Positions 25,024-33,406 of a stretch of 64,000 bases of DNA are shown here, one piece after another. The stretch comes from Phycisphaera sp. Lineage in GTDB: Bacteria; Planctomycetota; Phycisphaerae; Phycisphaerales; UBA1924. The stretch's first letter is position 1. Every line of letters starts with the position of its first letter. The translations under genes were made by a program, and so were the position numbers. The DNA is taken from the NCBI GenBank assembly GCA_025916675.1, contig CP098402.1, forward strand, positions 3,405,205-3,469,204, given 5' to 3'. The notes beneath the pieces were generated by a model. It made no database searches and was not told where the DNA came from. It worked only from the letters and a program-made list of their open reading frames with translations.

Positions 25024-25719
25024 TCAGTTGCCGGGGTGGGTGGTCGCCATGGCGGCCGTGTTGTTCTTGGGTTGGGTTGCGATGCGTTCGGGTAGCGTCA
25101 GCTTACGTACGACCACGGCGATCATGGCCGACACCATCGTGGCCAGCGTGAGGGCCTTCTGGATCTCGTCGGGGGCGAGCATCGCGATGCCAATGAGCGC
25201 GAGCCCGGCCAGCACGAAGGCCCAGCCCACGAAGCGTTGCACGCGCTGCGTACGCACCGGATCGCACTTCGAGGCCGAGAGTGGCGTCAGGATCTTGGGT
25301 AGCCGGTTCCCGCTGATGATGAAGAACACACCAAGCATCGCGGCGCCCAGGTCGTCGGCCAATGGATCGCCGATGAATTCCCATTTCTCAATGAGCTTCA
25401 GGCCGAGGGTGCTGGCCAAGTACCAGCCAGCCAGCGCGAGCGAGTACGCCAGGTCGCCCGAGCGGCAGGAGCACGCTCGCGGTGCCAGACGACGCAAGAG
25501 CAGGATTGCGCCGCCGGCGACGGGCACGAAGCCCATCACGATCAGCAGGAACCACGCGCCCCTGGTCGTCTCGCTCATAAGGACGAAGCCCAGCACGATG
25601 TTGGTAATGGCCGCCGCAAGAGCGGCGACAATGGCTCCATTGGCTCGGTGGGCCTTGGGTGTGGCGTCTTCGGGCGGATGGCCGAACGGATTCCGATGTT
25701 GGTCGTGGTGCTCATTCAT
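25024..25719 (-). CDS. sdpI: SdpI-like membrane protein
   Basis: A 231-residue protein with about six membrane helices. The segment GVFFIISGNRLPKI and the following VQRFVGWAFVLAGL fit the SdpI/YhfL family, in which a GNxxPK-like loop precedes a Arg-rich helix start. In Bacillus, SdpI is an immunity and signal-sensing membrane protein that pulls the repressor SdpR to the membrane when toxin is present. Here the gene overlaps the sdpR-like stop by four bases (ATGA), the same partner and order. No SdpC toxin gene is seen, so it may sense something else, such as envelope stress. Confidence 0.72.
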   Translation of the reverse strand: MNEHHDQHRNPFGHPPEDATPKAHRANGAIVAALAAAITNIVLGFVLMSETTRGAWFLLIVMGFVPVAGGAILLLRRLAPRACSCRSGDLAYSLALAGWYLASTLGLKLIEKWEFIGDPLADDLGAAMLGVFFIISGNRLPKILTPLSASKCDPVRTQRVQRFVGWAFVLAGLALIGIAMLAPDEIQKALTLATMVSAMIAVVVRKLTLPERIATQPKNNTAAMATTHPGN

Positions 25720-26021
25720 TGCGGATTTACCCCTTCTTGGGACTTGGGCTCCTCGCGTTCGATCCCGAGCCCGACCGCGCCGGCGAAGCCCATGAGGGCG
25801 TCCTCGAGCACGGACATCTTCAGGCGGTACGTGATGGTGCGGCCGGTCTTGTCGGCCTCGATCAGGTCGGCCTCGCGCAGCACCGTGAAGTGGGCCGACA
25901 TCGTGGGCTTGGAGACCTCGAAGTGTTGAGCGAGGTCGCCGGCGGTCATCGGGCCGGCACGCAACAGCTGGAGCACGCGGCGGCGGGTGGGATCGGAGAG
26001 TGCCTTGAACACGGCGTTCAT
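25716..26021 (-). CDS. sdpR: SdpR-like ArsR-family autorepressor
   Basis: A 101-residue winged-helix repressor. The sequence MNAVFKALSDPTRRRVLQLL, MTAGDLAQHFEVSKPTMSAH and LIEADKTGRTITYRL follows Bacillus SdpR closely. It lacks the cysteines of metal-sensing ArsR proteins. A perfect palindrome immediately upstream of the start (26023-26046) is a natural autoregulatory operator. The gene is the first of an apparent minus-strand unit: sdpR, sdpI, hydrolase, cupin. Regulation by sequestration at the SdpI membrane protein is inferred from the Bacillus pair. Confidence 0.88.
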   Translation of the reverse strand: MNAVFKALSDPTRRRVLQLLRAGPMTAGDLAQHFEVSKPTMSAHFTVLREADLIEADKTGRTITYRLKMSVLEDALMGFAGAVGLGIEREEPKSQEGVNPQ

Positions 26022-26022
26022 G

Positions 26023-26046
26023 TTTGATATTTAGCCAATTATCAAA
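26023..26046 (-). promoter_or_regulatory. Probable SdpR operator
   Basis: TTTGATA (26023-26029) and TATCAAA (26040-26046) are perfect inverted repeats separated by 10 bases, ending one base from the sdpR start codon. The core ATATTTAGCCAAT (26027-26039) recurs in inverse orientation at 26092-26105. Confidence 0.65.
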
Positions 26047-26091
26047 GTGTTGTCAAGGCCATTTGTGCTGGAGGGGCAAAAATAATTCGTT

Positions 26092-26105
26092 ATTGGGCTA
26101 AATAT
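26092..26105 (-). promoter_or_regulatory. Second copy of the operator core
   Basis: ATTGGGCTAAATAT is, on the other strand, ATATTTAGCCCAAT: the same core as in the operator above with one extra C. It overlaps the stop codon of the PGPGW gene. Two oppositely oriented copies 53 bases apart could allow cooperative binding. Confidence 0.4.
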
Positions 26106-26529
26106 TCGGGATTCGGGACGGCTCAATCAGGAGCGGCTCGCGATGACGCCGGCGGCGAAGCCAGTTCACCGGGCGGTGGACCCATCGCCTGCGGATGAGC
26201 CACCGCTCGAAGGCGTACTTGCGAGGGAAGTCGAGCAGCACGACGCCGGCGAAGATGGTCAGCAGCCCCTGGCCGGGCAGGACCAGCATGGCGATGCCGC
26301 CAAGGACGAGGGCGACACCGAGCACGTTCTTGGCGATGAGGATGGCCAGCCGCACCGCGGGGTTCCGCTTGGCCCATCGGCTCGGCGGCCGGGTCTCGTG
26401 GGCGAAGTAGTCCATCGGGATGCGGACGATCAACGCCGGCATCAAGAGCAGGCTGGCCACGAAGACGACGACCGAGGCGACGCCCAGGATCCAGAAGACC
26501 TGCTGATTCTCGGCAATCCAATCGGGCAC
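26098..26529 (-). CDS. PGPGW-family membrane protein
   Basis: A 143-residue protein with one N-terminal helix (VFWILGVASVVVFVASLLLM) and a hairpin pair containing GGIAMLVLPGQGLLTIFAGV, which matches the PGPGW family core (PGPGW reads PGQGL here). Basic residues cluster after the last helix (RWLIRRRWVHRPVNWLRRRR), fixing it to the cytoplasmic face. The family is widespread but has no established function. It lies 76 bases upstream of sdpR on the same strand. Confidence 0.83.
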   Translation of the reverse strand: MPDWIAENQQVFWILGVASVVVFVASLLLMPALIVRIPMDYFAHETRPPSRWAKRNPAVRLAILIAKNVLGVALVLGGIAMLVLPGQGLLTIFAGVVLLDFPRKYAFERWLIRRRWVHRPVNWLRRRRHREPLLIEPSRIPNI

Positions 26530-26598
26530 CCAAAAGAGTAGCGGCGGCGCGAGGTTGCCCCCGGCCGCCGCTCGCTATGGACCTGCATCGAGTGACGA

Positions 26599-28776
26599 TC
26601 AGCGATCGACCGTGAACTCGACCTCGTCGAGACCCAGGCGGCCGATGGACGAACCGTCGCCCTGGGCGAACTCGAAGCGGATGGCGGTGACGTCGGCCAG
26701 GTCCAGCCCGCTGTTCTGGGCGAGGAAGTCGCTCAGGCGGATGCGGATGGTGCCGTACTCGTTTTGCCAGCCGGTGCCCGACCCGGCGCCGGTGCGCTGG
26801 TAGGGCTCGGACGCGCCGGCCTCGTACGCGCCGGTGTGAATGGTGCTGCGGTCGCCATCGCCGTCGACGAGCGTGACGTTGAACGTCAGCGCTCCGAGTT
26901 CGGCGATGGTGTTGGGGTGGCGTGTGCCCTGGCACGTGCGGAAGCTGAGGTGGTCGTACCCCGAGACATCCCCGAGCGGCGGCAACACCTCGAACTCGAT
27001 GGACGCCGGGCTGTTGAAGTCGAACACCAGACCGGACGACCGGTCGCTGGAAAGGAACGCGTAGTTCATGCCATTGGAGGGCTCGGTGCCCGTCCACGTC
27101 AGGGTGCCGTTGGCGTCGTTCTGGCGCACCTCTGCGGCGTTGCTGACACCGAGGGTGACGCTGCCGCCCGAACTGCTCTGGCTCACGCTGGGGTTGCTCT
27201 GGAAGTCGTCAATCACGCGGCTGTCCGCGTCGATGGTGCTGGGGCGGTACATGTGCACGAGCGTGGTGGTGTCGATCACGCCCAGGGGCTTGAAGCTGTC
27301 CCACGCGCGGGTGACGTAATCGATGGCGTCGCCGTTGCCCTCGCCGTAGTGCTTGATGAGCGCGGTCCAGGTTGCCTTGGCGATCTGCTGGGCCTCGGTG
27401 CGACCGATCTCCGTGGAGACCGGGCCCCGGAAATTGCGGAAGCCACAGCAATTGAAAACGTTGTGATCGGCGCCATGCACGTAGGTCGAGTGCTTGTTGC
27501 CGTCGGCGCGGTCGTAGTTGCGGAAGGGGATGGTCTGCCCGCCGAAGCTGCTCGGGCTGCCGCTGATATCACCGTCGGCCGAGCCCCAGATCATGTGGAA
27601 GTTGATGTCGCCTGGGTCGGCCTCGAAGCCGCTGCCGCCGCTGCTGTTGGCTGCGATGGAGCTGACCAGCACCATGTCATCGGCGCTGTAATTGGCTGGG
27701 GTGAACGAGCCTTCGGACAAACGCTCCGAGCCGATGTTGCACTCGCGGCCGCCCAGGCTGTGGCCGATCCACACGATGCGTGAGCTGTCGATGAGCCCGT
27801 TCAGCACGCCGCCCGCGATGGTGGCCTGCTCGCCGATGAGCGCGTCGGTGTGGCGCAGCGGGCGGTTGCCCGTGCCGCTGAAATCATTCTGCACGCTGAT
27901 GCTCACCCAGCCCCAGCTGCTGAGCTGGTCTTGCAGGTAGTCGTACCAGCGATAATCGTGGCCGCCGCCGTGGACGATGACCACGATCGGCAGCGGCCCT
28001 TCGGTCGCCAACTCGGCCGGGTAGTTCAGCCGGAGCACGCCCTGCGAGCTACTGCTGTCGACCATGACCGGCGTGAGCGGGCCCATCTCCGAGATGTTGG
28101 TGAACACGCTGAAGCCGTTAGCGTCGGCGGGTCGCAACGCGAGCCCGTCGATGAAGTCGCCATCGCCGAGTTGGCCGTCCTGGTCGAGGTCGACCACCAG
28201 GTCGTACCCGGTCGACACGTTCAGCCCGTCGGCCGACGCGAGCGTCTCGCTGTCGGTGAGCGCCACCTCGGCGCCTTCGATCGAGAGGGCGCTGAACGTG
28301 TGGGCCTGGGGCATGCCGCGCACGTCGGTCAGCGAGGGGTCGCCGGTCCACTCGGTATTCGTCTTGCTGGCGACGATGTAGATGTCGCCGGTCGCACCCC
28401 GGATCGATGGGAAGCGGTCCGGGTCGATCGCCAGGTACGCGGTGTCGCCCGAATTGAACGCGCGGGTGGCCTCGAAGAACGGGTACTCGCCCAGCGGCAC
28501 GCCGGCCATCTGGAGCGAGATTGGGTCGTCCGGGCACCCGCGGACGAAGTCGTTCTGGAACTCAAGGAAATCGAACACGGTCAGAGCGCCGTCGCCGTCG
28601 AAATCGGCGGCCAGGTCGCCCGCACTGAACAGGTTCTGGAACTCAAGGAAGTCAAAAACGGTCAGCTCGCCGTCCCCGTCGAGGTCGGCGCGGCAGGTGG
28701 CCTGGGCCATCGCCGTGCCCGCCAGGGCGAGCAAGCCGGCGGCGGCCAATGCGAATCCGGTCGTTTTCATGGGCAT
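26599..28776 (-). CDS. Exported alpha/beta hydrolase with N-terminal dockerin-like module (copy A)
   Basis: A 725-residue secreted protein. Directly after the signal peptide (1-24) is a duplicated dockerin-like module (CRADLDGDGELTVFDFLEFQ, then DFDGDGALTVFDFLEFQNDF), then a linker and an alpha/beta hydrolase domain with HGGGHDYRWYDYL and nucleophile GHSLGG (Ser340). HGADHNVFNCCGF may hold the catalytic His. A C-terminal beta-sandwich (about 560-725, LDEVEFTVD at the end) resembles a CBM/jelly-roll. The next gene upstream is a close paralogue of the same layout. The first ATG (28776) fits the GGAGG site best. Most proteins with this module carry it at the C-terminus. Esterase or lipase-like action on an extracellular polymer is likely, but the substrate is unknown. 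Confidence 0.82.
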   Translation of the reverse strand: MPMKTTGFALAAAGLLALAGTAMAQATCRADLDGDGELTVFDFLEFQNLFSAGDLAADFDGDGALTVFDFLEFQNDFVRGCPDDPISLQMAGVPLGEYPFFEATRAFNSGDTAYLAIDPDRFPSIRGATGDIYIVASKTNTEWTGDPSLTDVRGMPQAHTFSALSIEGAEVALTDSETLASADGLNVSTGYDLVVDLDQDGQLGDGDFIDGLALRPADANGFSVFTNISEMGPLTPVMVDSSSSQGVLRLNYPAELATEGPLPIVVIVHGGGHDYRWYDYLQDQLSSWGWVSISVQNDFSGTGNRPLRHTDALIGEQATIAGGVLNGLIDSSRIVWIGHSLGGRECNIGSERLSEGSFTPANYSADDMVLVSSIAANSSGGSGFEADPGDINFHMIWGSADGDISGSPSSFGGQTIPFRNYDRADGNKHSTYVHGADHNVFNCCGFRNFRGPVSTEIGRTEAQQIAKATWTALIKHYGEGNGDAIDYVTRAWDSFKPLGVIDTTTLVHMYRPSTIDADSRVIDDFQSNPSVSQSSSGGSVTLGVSNAAEVRQNDANGTLTWTGTEPSNGMNYAFLSSDRSSGLVFDFNSPASIEFEVLPPLGDVSGYDHLSFRTCQGTRHPNTIAELGALTFNVTLVDGDGDRSTIHTGAYEAGASEPYQRTGAGSGTGWQNEYGTIRIRLSDFLAQNSGLDLADVTAIRFEFAQGDGSSIGRLGLDEVEFTVDR

Positions 28777-28818
28777 TTCGGTATCCTCCGATTGTGCATC
28801 TCTCGATTCGTGTCTGGC

Positions 28819-30993
28819 TTACGGGTCGACGGTGAACTCGATCTCGTCCAGGCCCAGGCGGCCGATGGTCGAGCCATTGCCCTGGGCGAAATCGAACCGG
28901 ATGGCGGCCACGTCGGTCAGGTCGACACCGGTGTTCTGGGCCAGGAAGTCGCTCAGGCGGACGCGGATGGTGTTGTACTCGTTCTGCCAGCCCGCGCCAG
29001 AGCCGACGCCGGTGCGCTGGTAGGGCTCGGTCGCGCCGGCCGAATACTCACCGATGTGGATGGTGCTGGTCGTGCCGGCGCCGTCGACGAGCGACACGTT
29101 GAAGGTCACCGGCGCGAGCTCGGCGATCGTGTTGGGGTGGCGCGTGCCCTGGCACACGCGGAAGCTCAGGTGGTCGTAGCCCAGCAGGTTGCCCAGGCTG
29201 GGGAGCACCTCGAATTCGATGAACGCCGAGCTGTCGTAGTCGAACACCAGACCGCGAGACGTGTCGCTCGGGTGCCAGGCGTAGGTCATGCCATTGGCCG
29301 GGTCGGTGGGGGTCCAGCTGAAGCTGCTGTCGGCGTCGCGCTGGCGCACCTCGACGGTGTTGGACGTGTTGAGCGTCACCGAGCCGCCCGAGCTGCTCTG
29401 GCTCACGCTGGGGTTGGTCTGGAAGTCCTCGATCACGCGGCTGTCCTGCGCGACCGGGTCGGGGCGGTACATGTGGGCGAGGGTTGTGGCCTGCGACACG
29501 CCGGAGGGCTTGAAGCCGTCCCACGCACGGGTGAGATAATCGATGGCGTCGCCGTTGCCCTCGCCGTAGTGCTTGATGAGCGAGAGCCAGATCGTCTTGG
29601 CGATGCGCTGCGCCTCGGGGCGACCGATCTCGGTGCCGGGGGGGCCCGTGAAGTTGCGGAAGCCGCAGCAGTTGAACACGTTGTGGTCGGCACCCTGGAT
29701 GTAGGTCGAATGCTTGTAGCCAAAGGCACGGTCGTAGTGGCGGAAGGCCGTTGTCTGCGAGCCGGGCGCGCCGCTGCGATCGCCATCGGCCGAGCCCCAG
29801 ATCATGTGGAAGGTCAGCGGTCCGGGATCGGCTACGAGCGAGCCGAAGTCGCCCACGCTGTTGGCACCGATCGAACTCACCAGCGTGATGTCGTCGATCG
29901 TGTAGTTGCTGGGCGTGAACAGCCCGCGGTACAGCCGCTCGGCACCGATCACAACCTCACGCCCGCCCAGGCTGTGGCCGATCCACACGATGCGTGAGGT
30001 GTCGATGAGGCCGTCGAGCACGCCGCCGGCGATGCTGCCCTGCTCGGCGATCAGTGCTTGTGTTTGCAGCAGCGGGCTGTTGCCCGTGCCGCCGAAGTCG
30101 TTGCGGATGCTGATGCTCACCCAGCCCCAGCTCGAGAGGTGATCCTGGAGGTAGTCGTACCAGCGATAGTCGTGGCCTCCGCCATGCACGATCACGACCA
30201 CCGGCAGCGGGCCCTCGCTGGCCAATTCTGACGGATAATTCAGGCGGATCGAGCCGCGCGAGGTGCTGGTGTCGATCATCGTGGGCGTCAGCGGGCCCAT
30301 CTGCGTCATGTCGGTAAAGACGCTGAAGCCATTGGCGTCTGCCGGCAGCAGGCCCAGCCCGTCGATGAAGTCACCCTCGCCCAATTCGCCATCGCCGTCG
30401 AGGTCGACAACGAGGTCGTAGCCGCTCGAGATATCAAGGCCGCTGGCCGACGCGAGCGTCTCGCTGCCCGTGAGTGCGACCTCGGCGCCATCGATCGACA
30501 GAGCGCTGAACGTGTGCGCCTGCGGCGTGCCGCGCACGTCGGTGAGCGACGGGTCGCTGGTCCACTGCGCTTCGGTCTTGCTGGCGACGATGTAGATGTC
30601 GCCCGATTCGCCGACGATGCCCGGGAAGCGGTCGGGATCGATGGCCAGGTACACCGTGTCGCCCGCGTTGAAGGCGCGCGTGGCCTCGAAGTGGGGATAC
30701 CCATCCAGCGGCACGCCGGCCATGTGCAGGCCGATGGGCTCGACCGGGCAGCCCCGGACGAAGTCGTTCTGGAACTCCAGGAAGTCGAAGACCGTCAGGG
30801 CCCCGTCGCCATCAAAGTCGGCGGCCAGGTCGCCCGCGCTGAACAGGTTCTGGAATTCGAGGAAGTCAAAGACGGTGAGCTCCCCGTCGCCGTCGAGGTC
30901 GGCGCGGCAGGTGGCGTCGGGTCCGGCCATGGCGGTGCCGGCAAGGGCCAGCGTCATGGCGACAGCGGTACCGATCGAAAACGCGTTGCGCAT
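28819..30993 (-). CDS. Exported alpha/beta hydrolase with N-terminal dockerin-like module (copy B)
   Basis: A 724-residue paralogue of the adjacent downstream gene, sharing its signal peptide style, N-terminal dockerin-like pair (CRADLDGDGELTVFDFLEFQ), hydrolase core with GHSLGG (Ser341) and the C-terminal beta-sandwich ending LDEIEFTVD. Blocks such as HGGGHDYRWYDYLQD and HNVFNCCGFRNF are identical between copies, while linkers have drifted, so the duplication is old enough for divergence. The ATG at 30993 gives a clean signal peptide; a longer open frame runs into the tRNA-Ser region and is rejected. The pair is separated by 42 bases and probably co-transcribed from upstream of copy B. Confidence 0.83.
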   Translation of the reverse strand: MRNAFSIGTAVAMTLALAGTAMAGPDATCRADLDGDGELTVFDFLEFQNLFSAGDLAADFDGDGALTVFDFLEFQNDFVRGCPVEPIGLHMAGVPLDGYPHFEATRAFNAGDTVYLAIDPDRFPGIVGESGDIYIVASKTEAQWTSDPSLTDVRGTPQAHTFSALSIDGAEVALTGSETLASASGLDISSGYDLVVDLDGDGELGEGDFIDGLGLLPADANGFSVFTDMTQMGPLTPTMIDTSTSRGSIRLNYPSELASEGPLPVVVIVHGGGHDYRWYDYLQDHLSSWGWVSISIRNDFGGTGNSPLLQTQALIAEQGSIAGGVLDGLIDTSRIVWIGHSLGGREVVIGAERLYRGLFTPSNYTIDDITLVSSIGANSVGDFGSLVADPGPLTFHMIWGSADGDRSGAPGSQTTAFRHYDRAFGYKHSTYIQGADHNVFNCCGFRNFTGPPGTEIGRPEAQRIAKTIWLSLIKHYGEGNGDAIDYLTRAWDGFKPSGVSQATTLAHMYRPDPVAQDSRVIEDFQTNPSVSQSSSGGSVTLNTSNTVEVRQRDADSSFSWTPTDPANGMTYAWHPSDTSRGLVFDYDSSAFIEFEVLPSLGNLLGYDHLSFRVCQGTRHPNTIAELAPVTFNVSLVDGAGTTSTIHIGEYSAGATEPYQRTGVGSGAGWQNEYNTIRVRLSDFLAQNTGVDLTDVAAIRFDFAQGNGSTIGRLGLDEIEFTVDP

Positions 30994-31183
30994 CTCGGTT
31001 CTCTCCTCTTGGGTTATCGGGGCTAGAACGAGCCCACGAGTGCGGACGGGATCTCCAAAGCCAGGGTCAACCCAGACCCTCGCCTGGGTGCCGATCCGCA
31101 CAAGATGGGGCCGGGGATGCCCGAAAGCGCACTCTTCTCGGAACTTCCCCCAGATTGGGGGGTCGATGAGCACGCTTTTGAAA

Positions 31184-31270
31184 CGGTGCGGGTGGGATTC
31201 GAACCCACGGAACCCTAACGGGCTCATTGGTTTTCAAGACCAACGCCTTCAACCGCTCGGCCACCGCACC
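31184..31270 (-). tRNA. tRNA-Ser (anticodon TGA)
   Basis: On the minus strand, acceptor GGTGCGG pairs with CCGCACC, discriminator G. The anticodon stem TTGGT/ACCAA encloses CTTGAAA, giving anticodon TGA. The long variable arm is built on GAGCCCGTTAGGGTTC and the T-arm GGTTCGAATCC is standard. CCA is not encoded. Confidence 0.94.
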
Positions 31271-31412
31271 CGAGATCTCTGTTGCGACAAGCGTAGGTGC
31301 CCCGGATGGGCCCGAGAACCGCCAGGCCACGCGGCAAGCGCGGAACGAACCGTAAAGACGGGCTCCACCGCCGGTCTTCTTTGGTCGATAGCTACTGTGG
31401 AAGGGGCTGTCC

Positions 31413-31829
31413 GTGGACGACGCTGGTGCGACAAATCTACCGACCGTGCTGATCGCCGACGATGAGCACCACATCCGGTTCATGCTGGAGTGGAAGCTCA
31501 AGTCCGACGACGTGCACATCCTGACCGCCGCCGACGGGCGCACGGCCCTGTCACTCGCGCAGAAGCACAAACCAGCCCTGATCATCAGCGACTACCAGAT
31601 GCCTTATATGGATGGCATCGGCCTGGTCAAGAGCCTGGCCCAGGATCCCGAGACCGCCGACATCCCAGTGATCCTCCTGACCGCCCTCGAGCACCGCATC
31701 AGCCGGGAAGACCTCGTCGAGACGAGCGTTGAGCACATCCTGCGCAAGCCGTTCCGGCCTTCGGAGTTGCTGGAACTCGCAGCCGACTATCTGAAGGCCT
31801 ATCGCGAACGCCGGAGCGAAGCGGCATGA
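31413..31829 (+). CDS. Single-domain response regulator
   Basis: A 138-residue receiver domain without an output domain. Acidic pocket Asp16/Asp17, phosphorylation site Asp60 in IISDYQMPYMDG, Thr in LLTALEH and Lys in ILRKPF are all present. It starts with GTG after an AAGGGG site and overlaps the next gene by four bases (ATGA), so it should be made together with the HD-GYP protein that follows, either as its phospho-input or as a shared target of the same kinase. No kinase is adjacent on this strand; the sensor kinase at 43267-44703 is the nearest in the window. Confidence 0.92.
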   Translation: MDDAGATNLPTVLIADDEHHIRFMLEWKLKSDDVHILTAADGRTALSLAQKHKPALIISDYQMPYMDGIGLVKSLAQDPETADIPVILLTALEHRISREDLVETSVEHILRKPFRPSELLELAADYLKAYRERRSEAA

Positions 31830-33394
31830 GCGAGCGTGCGGGTGAGGTCGATGGCCTGGTGAACGTGAGTTGGTCATCGTTGCACGGGTTTTCCGTCAAC
31901 GAGAAGTGCCCGGCGTGGCTCGCGAAGTTGCTGGTCAGCTCCGAAGCCCAGGATCACATGGAACGCATCGCCAATGCGGGCCCGGGTGAGACCCAGAACG
32001 GCCAACTCGTTCCCGGGGTGCGGGTGGTGGCCTTCAGCCAGGGGAGCGACCCGACCTCTCGCCGCGAGTGCGACGTCGTGCTCGCGATAAGCCCCGAGGC
32101 ATTCGTTCGCGCGGGCGTGCCGATCTGCACGAGCACGGAGCGCGCCGAAGCGACCTCCCCGGTATCAGCCGTCGAGGTCTTGCGTCTGGCCACGCTCGGG
32201 CAGTGGGCGTGGACGCGCGAGCAAGAGGTCATCCAAGGTCGGGACGAACTGATCGGCACGTTCAGCGAGCAGCTCTCCGAGTCGTACGAGCACATCAGCC
32301 TGCTGCTATTCGTGGGCCGATTCATGAACCACGTGACCAACCCGCTGACCGTGGTGCGCACGGTCGTGCAGGAAGTCCGCCGGACCATGAAGTACGGCTG
32401 GCTGGCGATGGTGATGCTCGAGGATCGTGGTGCCGCGCAGAGCATCGCCGGCTCGACCACGGTGATCGGCGAGCTGCCGTTCGCACAGTCTGCGCTCGAG
32501 CGGGCCTGCGATGAGTACTCCAAGGCGCATCCATCGGACGCCTGGACGCGCGTCGTCGATTCCAGCGACCAGATCATGGGCCCGCTGATCGACGTGGAGA
32601 TGCTCATCGAGCCCATCACGCACCGTGGGCGCACCGTGGGCATGGTGCTGTGCGGCAATAAGGCTGGTCGCAAGAGCGCCATCGACAGTGTTGACATCCA
32701 GATCCTCGACGCCGTGGCCGACCTGCTGGGCGTGTTCCACGACAACCTCCGCCGCCACGAGGACCAGGTGGCCATGTTCCTGGGTACCGTCGGCTCGCTC
32801 ACGGCGGCCATCGATGCCAAGGACGCGTACACGCGTGGTCATTCGGAGCGCGTCGCCTGGGGCGCGCGCGAGCTGGCGCGGGCGATCGGTCTCGACGAGG
32901 AAGCCGCCGAGCGAGCCCACCTGGCTGGCCTGCTGCACGACATCGGCAAGATCGGCGTGCCCGAGAGCGTGCTGACGAAGAAGGGCCGCCTGACCGAAGA
33001 CGAGTTCGACATGATCAAGCGCCACCCGCGCATCGGTTTCGACATCCTGCGCGGCATCCCGAGCCTCGAAGACGTGTTGCCCGGCGTGCTGCACCACCAC
33101 GAGCGGTGGGACGGCAAGGGCTACCCCACCGGGGCTACGGGCGAAGAGATCAGCCTGTTCGGGCGCATCCTGGCCGTCGCCGACGTGTTCGACGCGCTCA
33201 GCAGTGACCGTGCGTATCGCAAGGCCCTGCCGCGTGAAGAGGTGCTGGCCGAGATCCGGCGCAGCACGGGCACGCACTTCGACCCGCGCATGGCCCGGGC
33301 CTTCCTGGAGTTGGACTTCAGCGAGTTCGACCGCCTGCTCCGGCTCGGCGGCGGCGATGGCGATGGCACCGCAGCCCAGCGCCCCGCGGCCTGA
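31826..33394 (+). CDS. HD-GYP-domain protein with N-terminal sensory (GAF-like) region
   Basis: A 522-residue protein likely to degrade cyclic di-GMP. The last ~200 residues are an HD-GYP domain: HSERV, LLHDIGKIG (His371, Asp372), RHPRIGFDIL, HHHERWDGKGYPTG (Gly432-Tyr433-Pro434) and ADVFDALSSDRAYR. These are the residues expected of an active phosphodiesterase. Residues ~160-320 look like a GAF domain (EVRRTMKYGWLAMVMLED ... GMVLCGNK). The N-terminal ~150 residues are unlike a known sensor. It is coupled to the preceding receiver. Its targets may include the pilus/secretion cluster on the opposite strand next door, but nothing in the sequence proves it. Confidence 0.9.
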   Translation: MSERAGEVDGLVNVSWSSLHGFSVNEKCPAWLAKLLVSSEAQDHMERIANAGPGETQNGQLVPGVRVVAFSQGSDPTSRRECDVVLAISPEAFVRAGVPICTSTERAEATSPVSAVEVLRLATLGQWAWTREQEVIQGRDELIGTFSEQLSESYEHISLLLFVGRFMNHVTNPLTVVRTVVQEVRRTMKYGWLAMVMLEDRGAAQSIAGSTTVIGELPFAQSALERACDEYSKAHPSDAWTRVVDSSDQIMGPLIDVEMLIEPITHRGRTVGMVLCGNKAGRKSAIDSVDIQILDAVADLLGVFHDNLRRHEDQVAMFLGTVGSLTAAIDAKDAYTRGHSERVAWGARELARAIGLDEEAAERAHLAGLLHDIGKIGVPESVLTKKGRLTEDEFDMIKRHPRIGFDILRGIPSLEDVLPGVLHHHERWDGKGYPTGATGEEISLFGRILAVADVFDALSSDRAYRKALPREEVLAEIRRSTGTHFDPRMARAFLELDFSEFDRLLRLGGGDGDGTAAQRPAA

Positions 33395-33406
33395 GCCAGA
33401 GCGAAT

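Noticed and set aside
23243-25795. 850-residue plus-strand frame across cupin, hydrolase and SdpI genes
   Set aside because: It is the complement of three genes with recognisable domains and has no domain of its own.
30994-31227. N-terminal extension of the second hydrolase gene
   Set aside because: It would run through part of tRNA-Ser and hide a good signal peptide.
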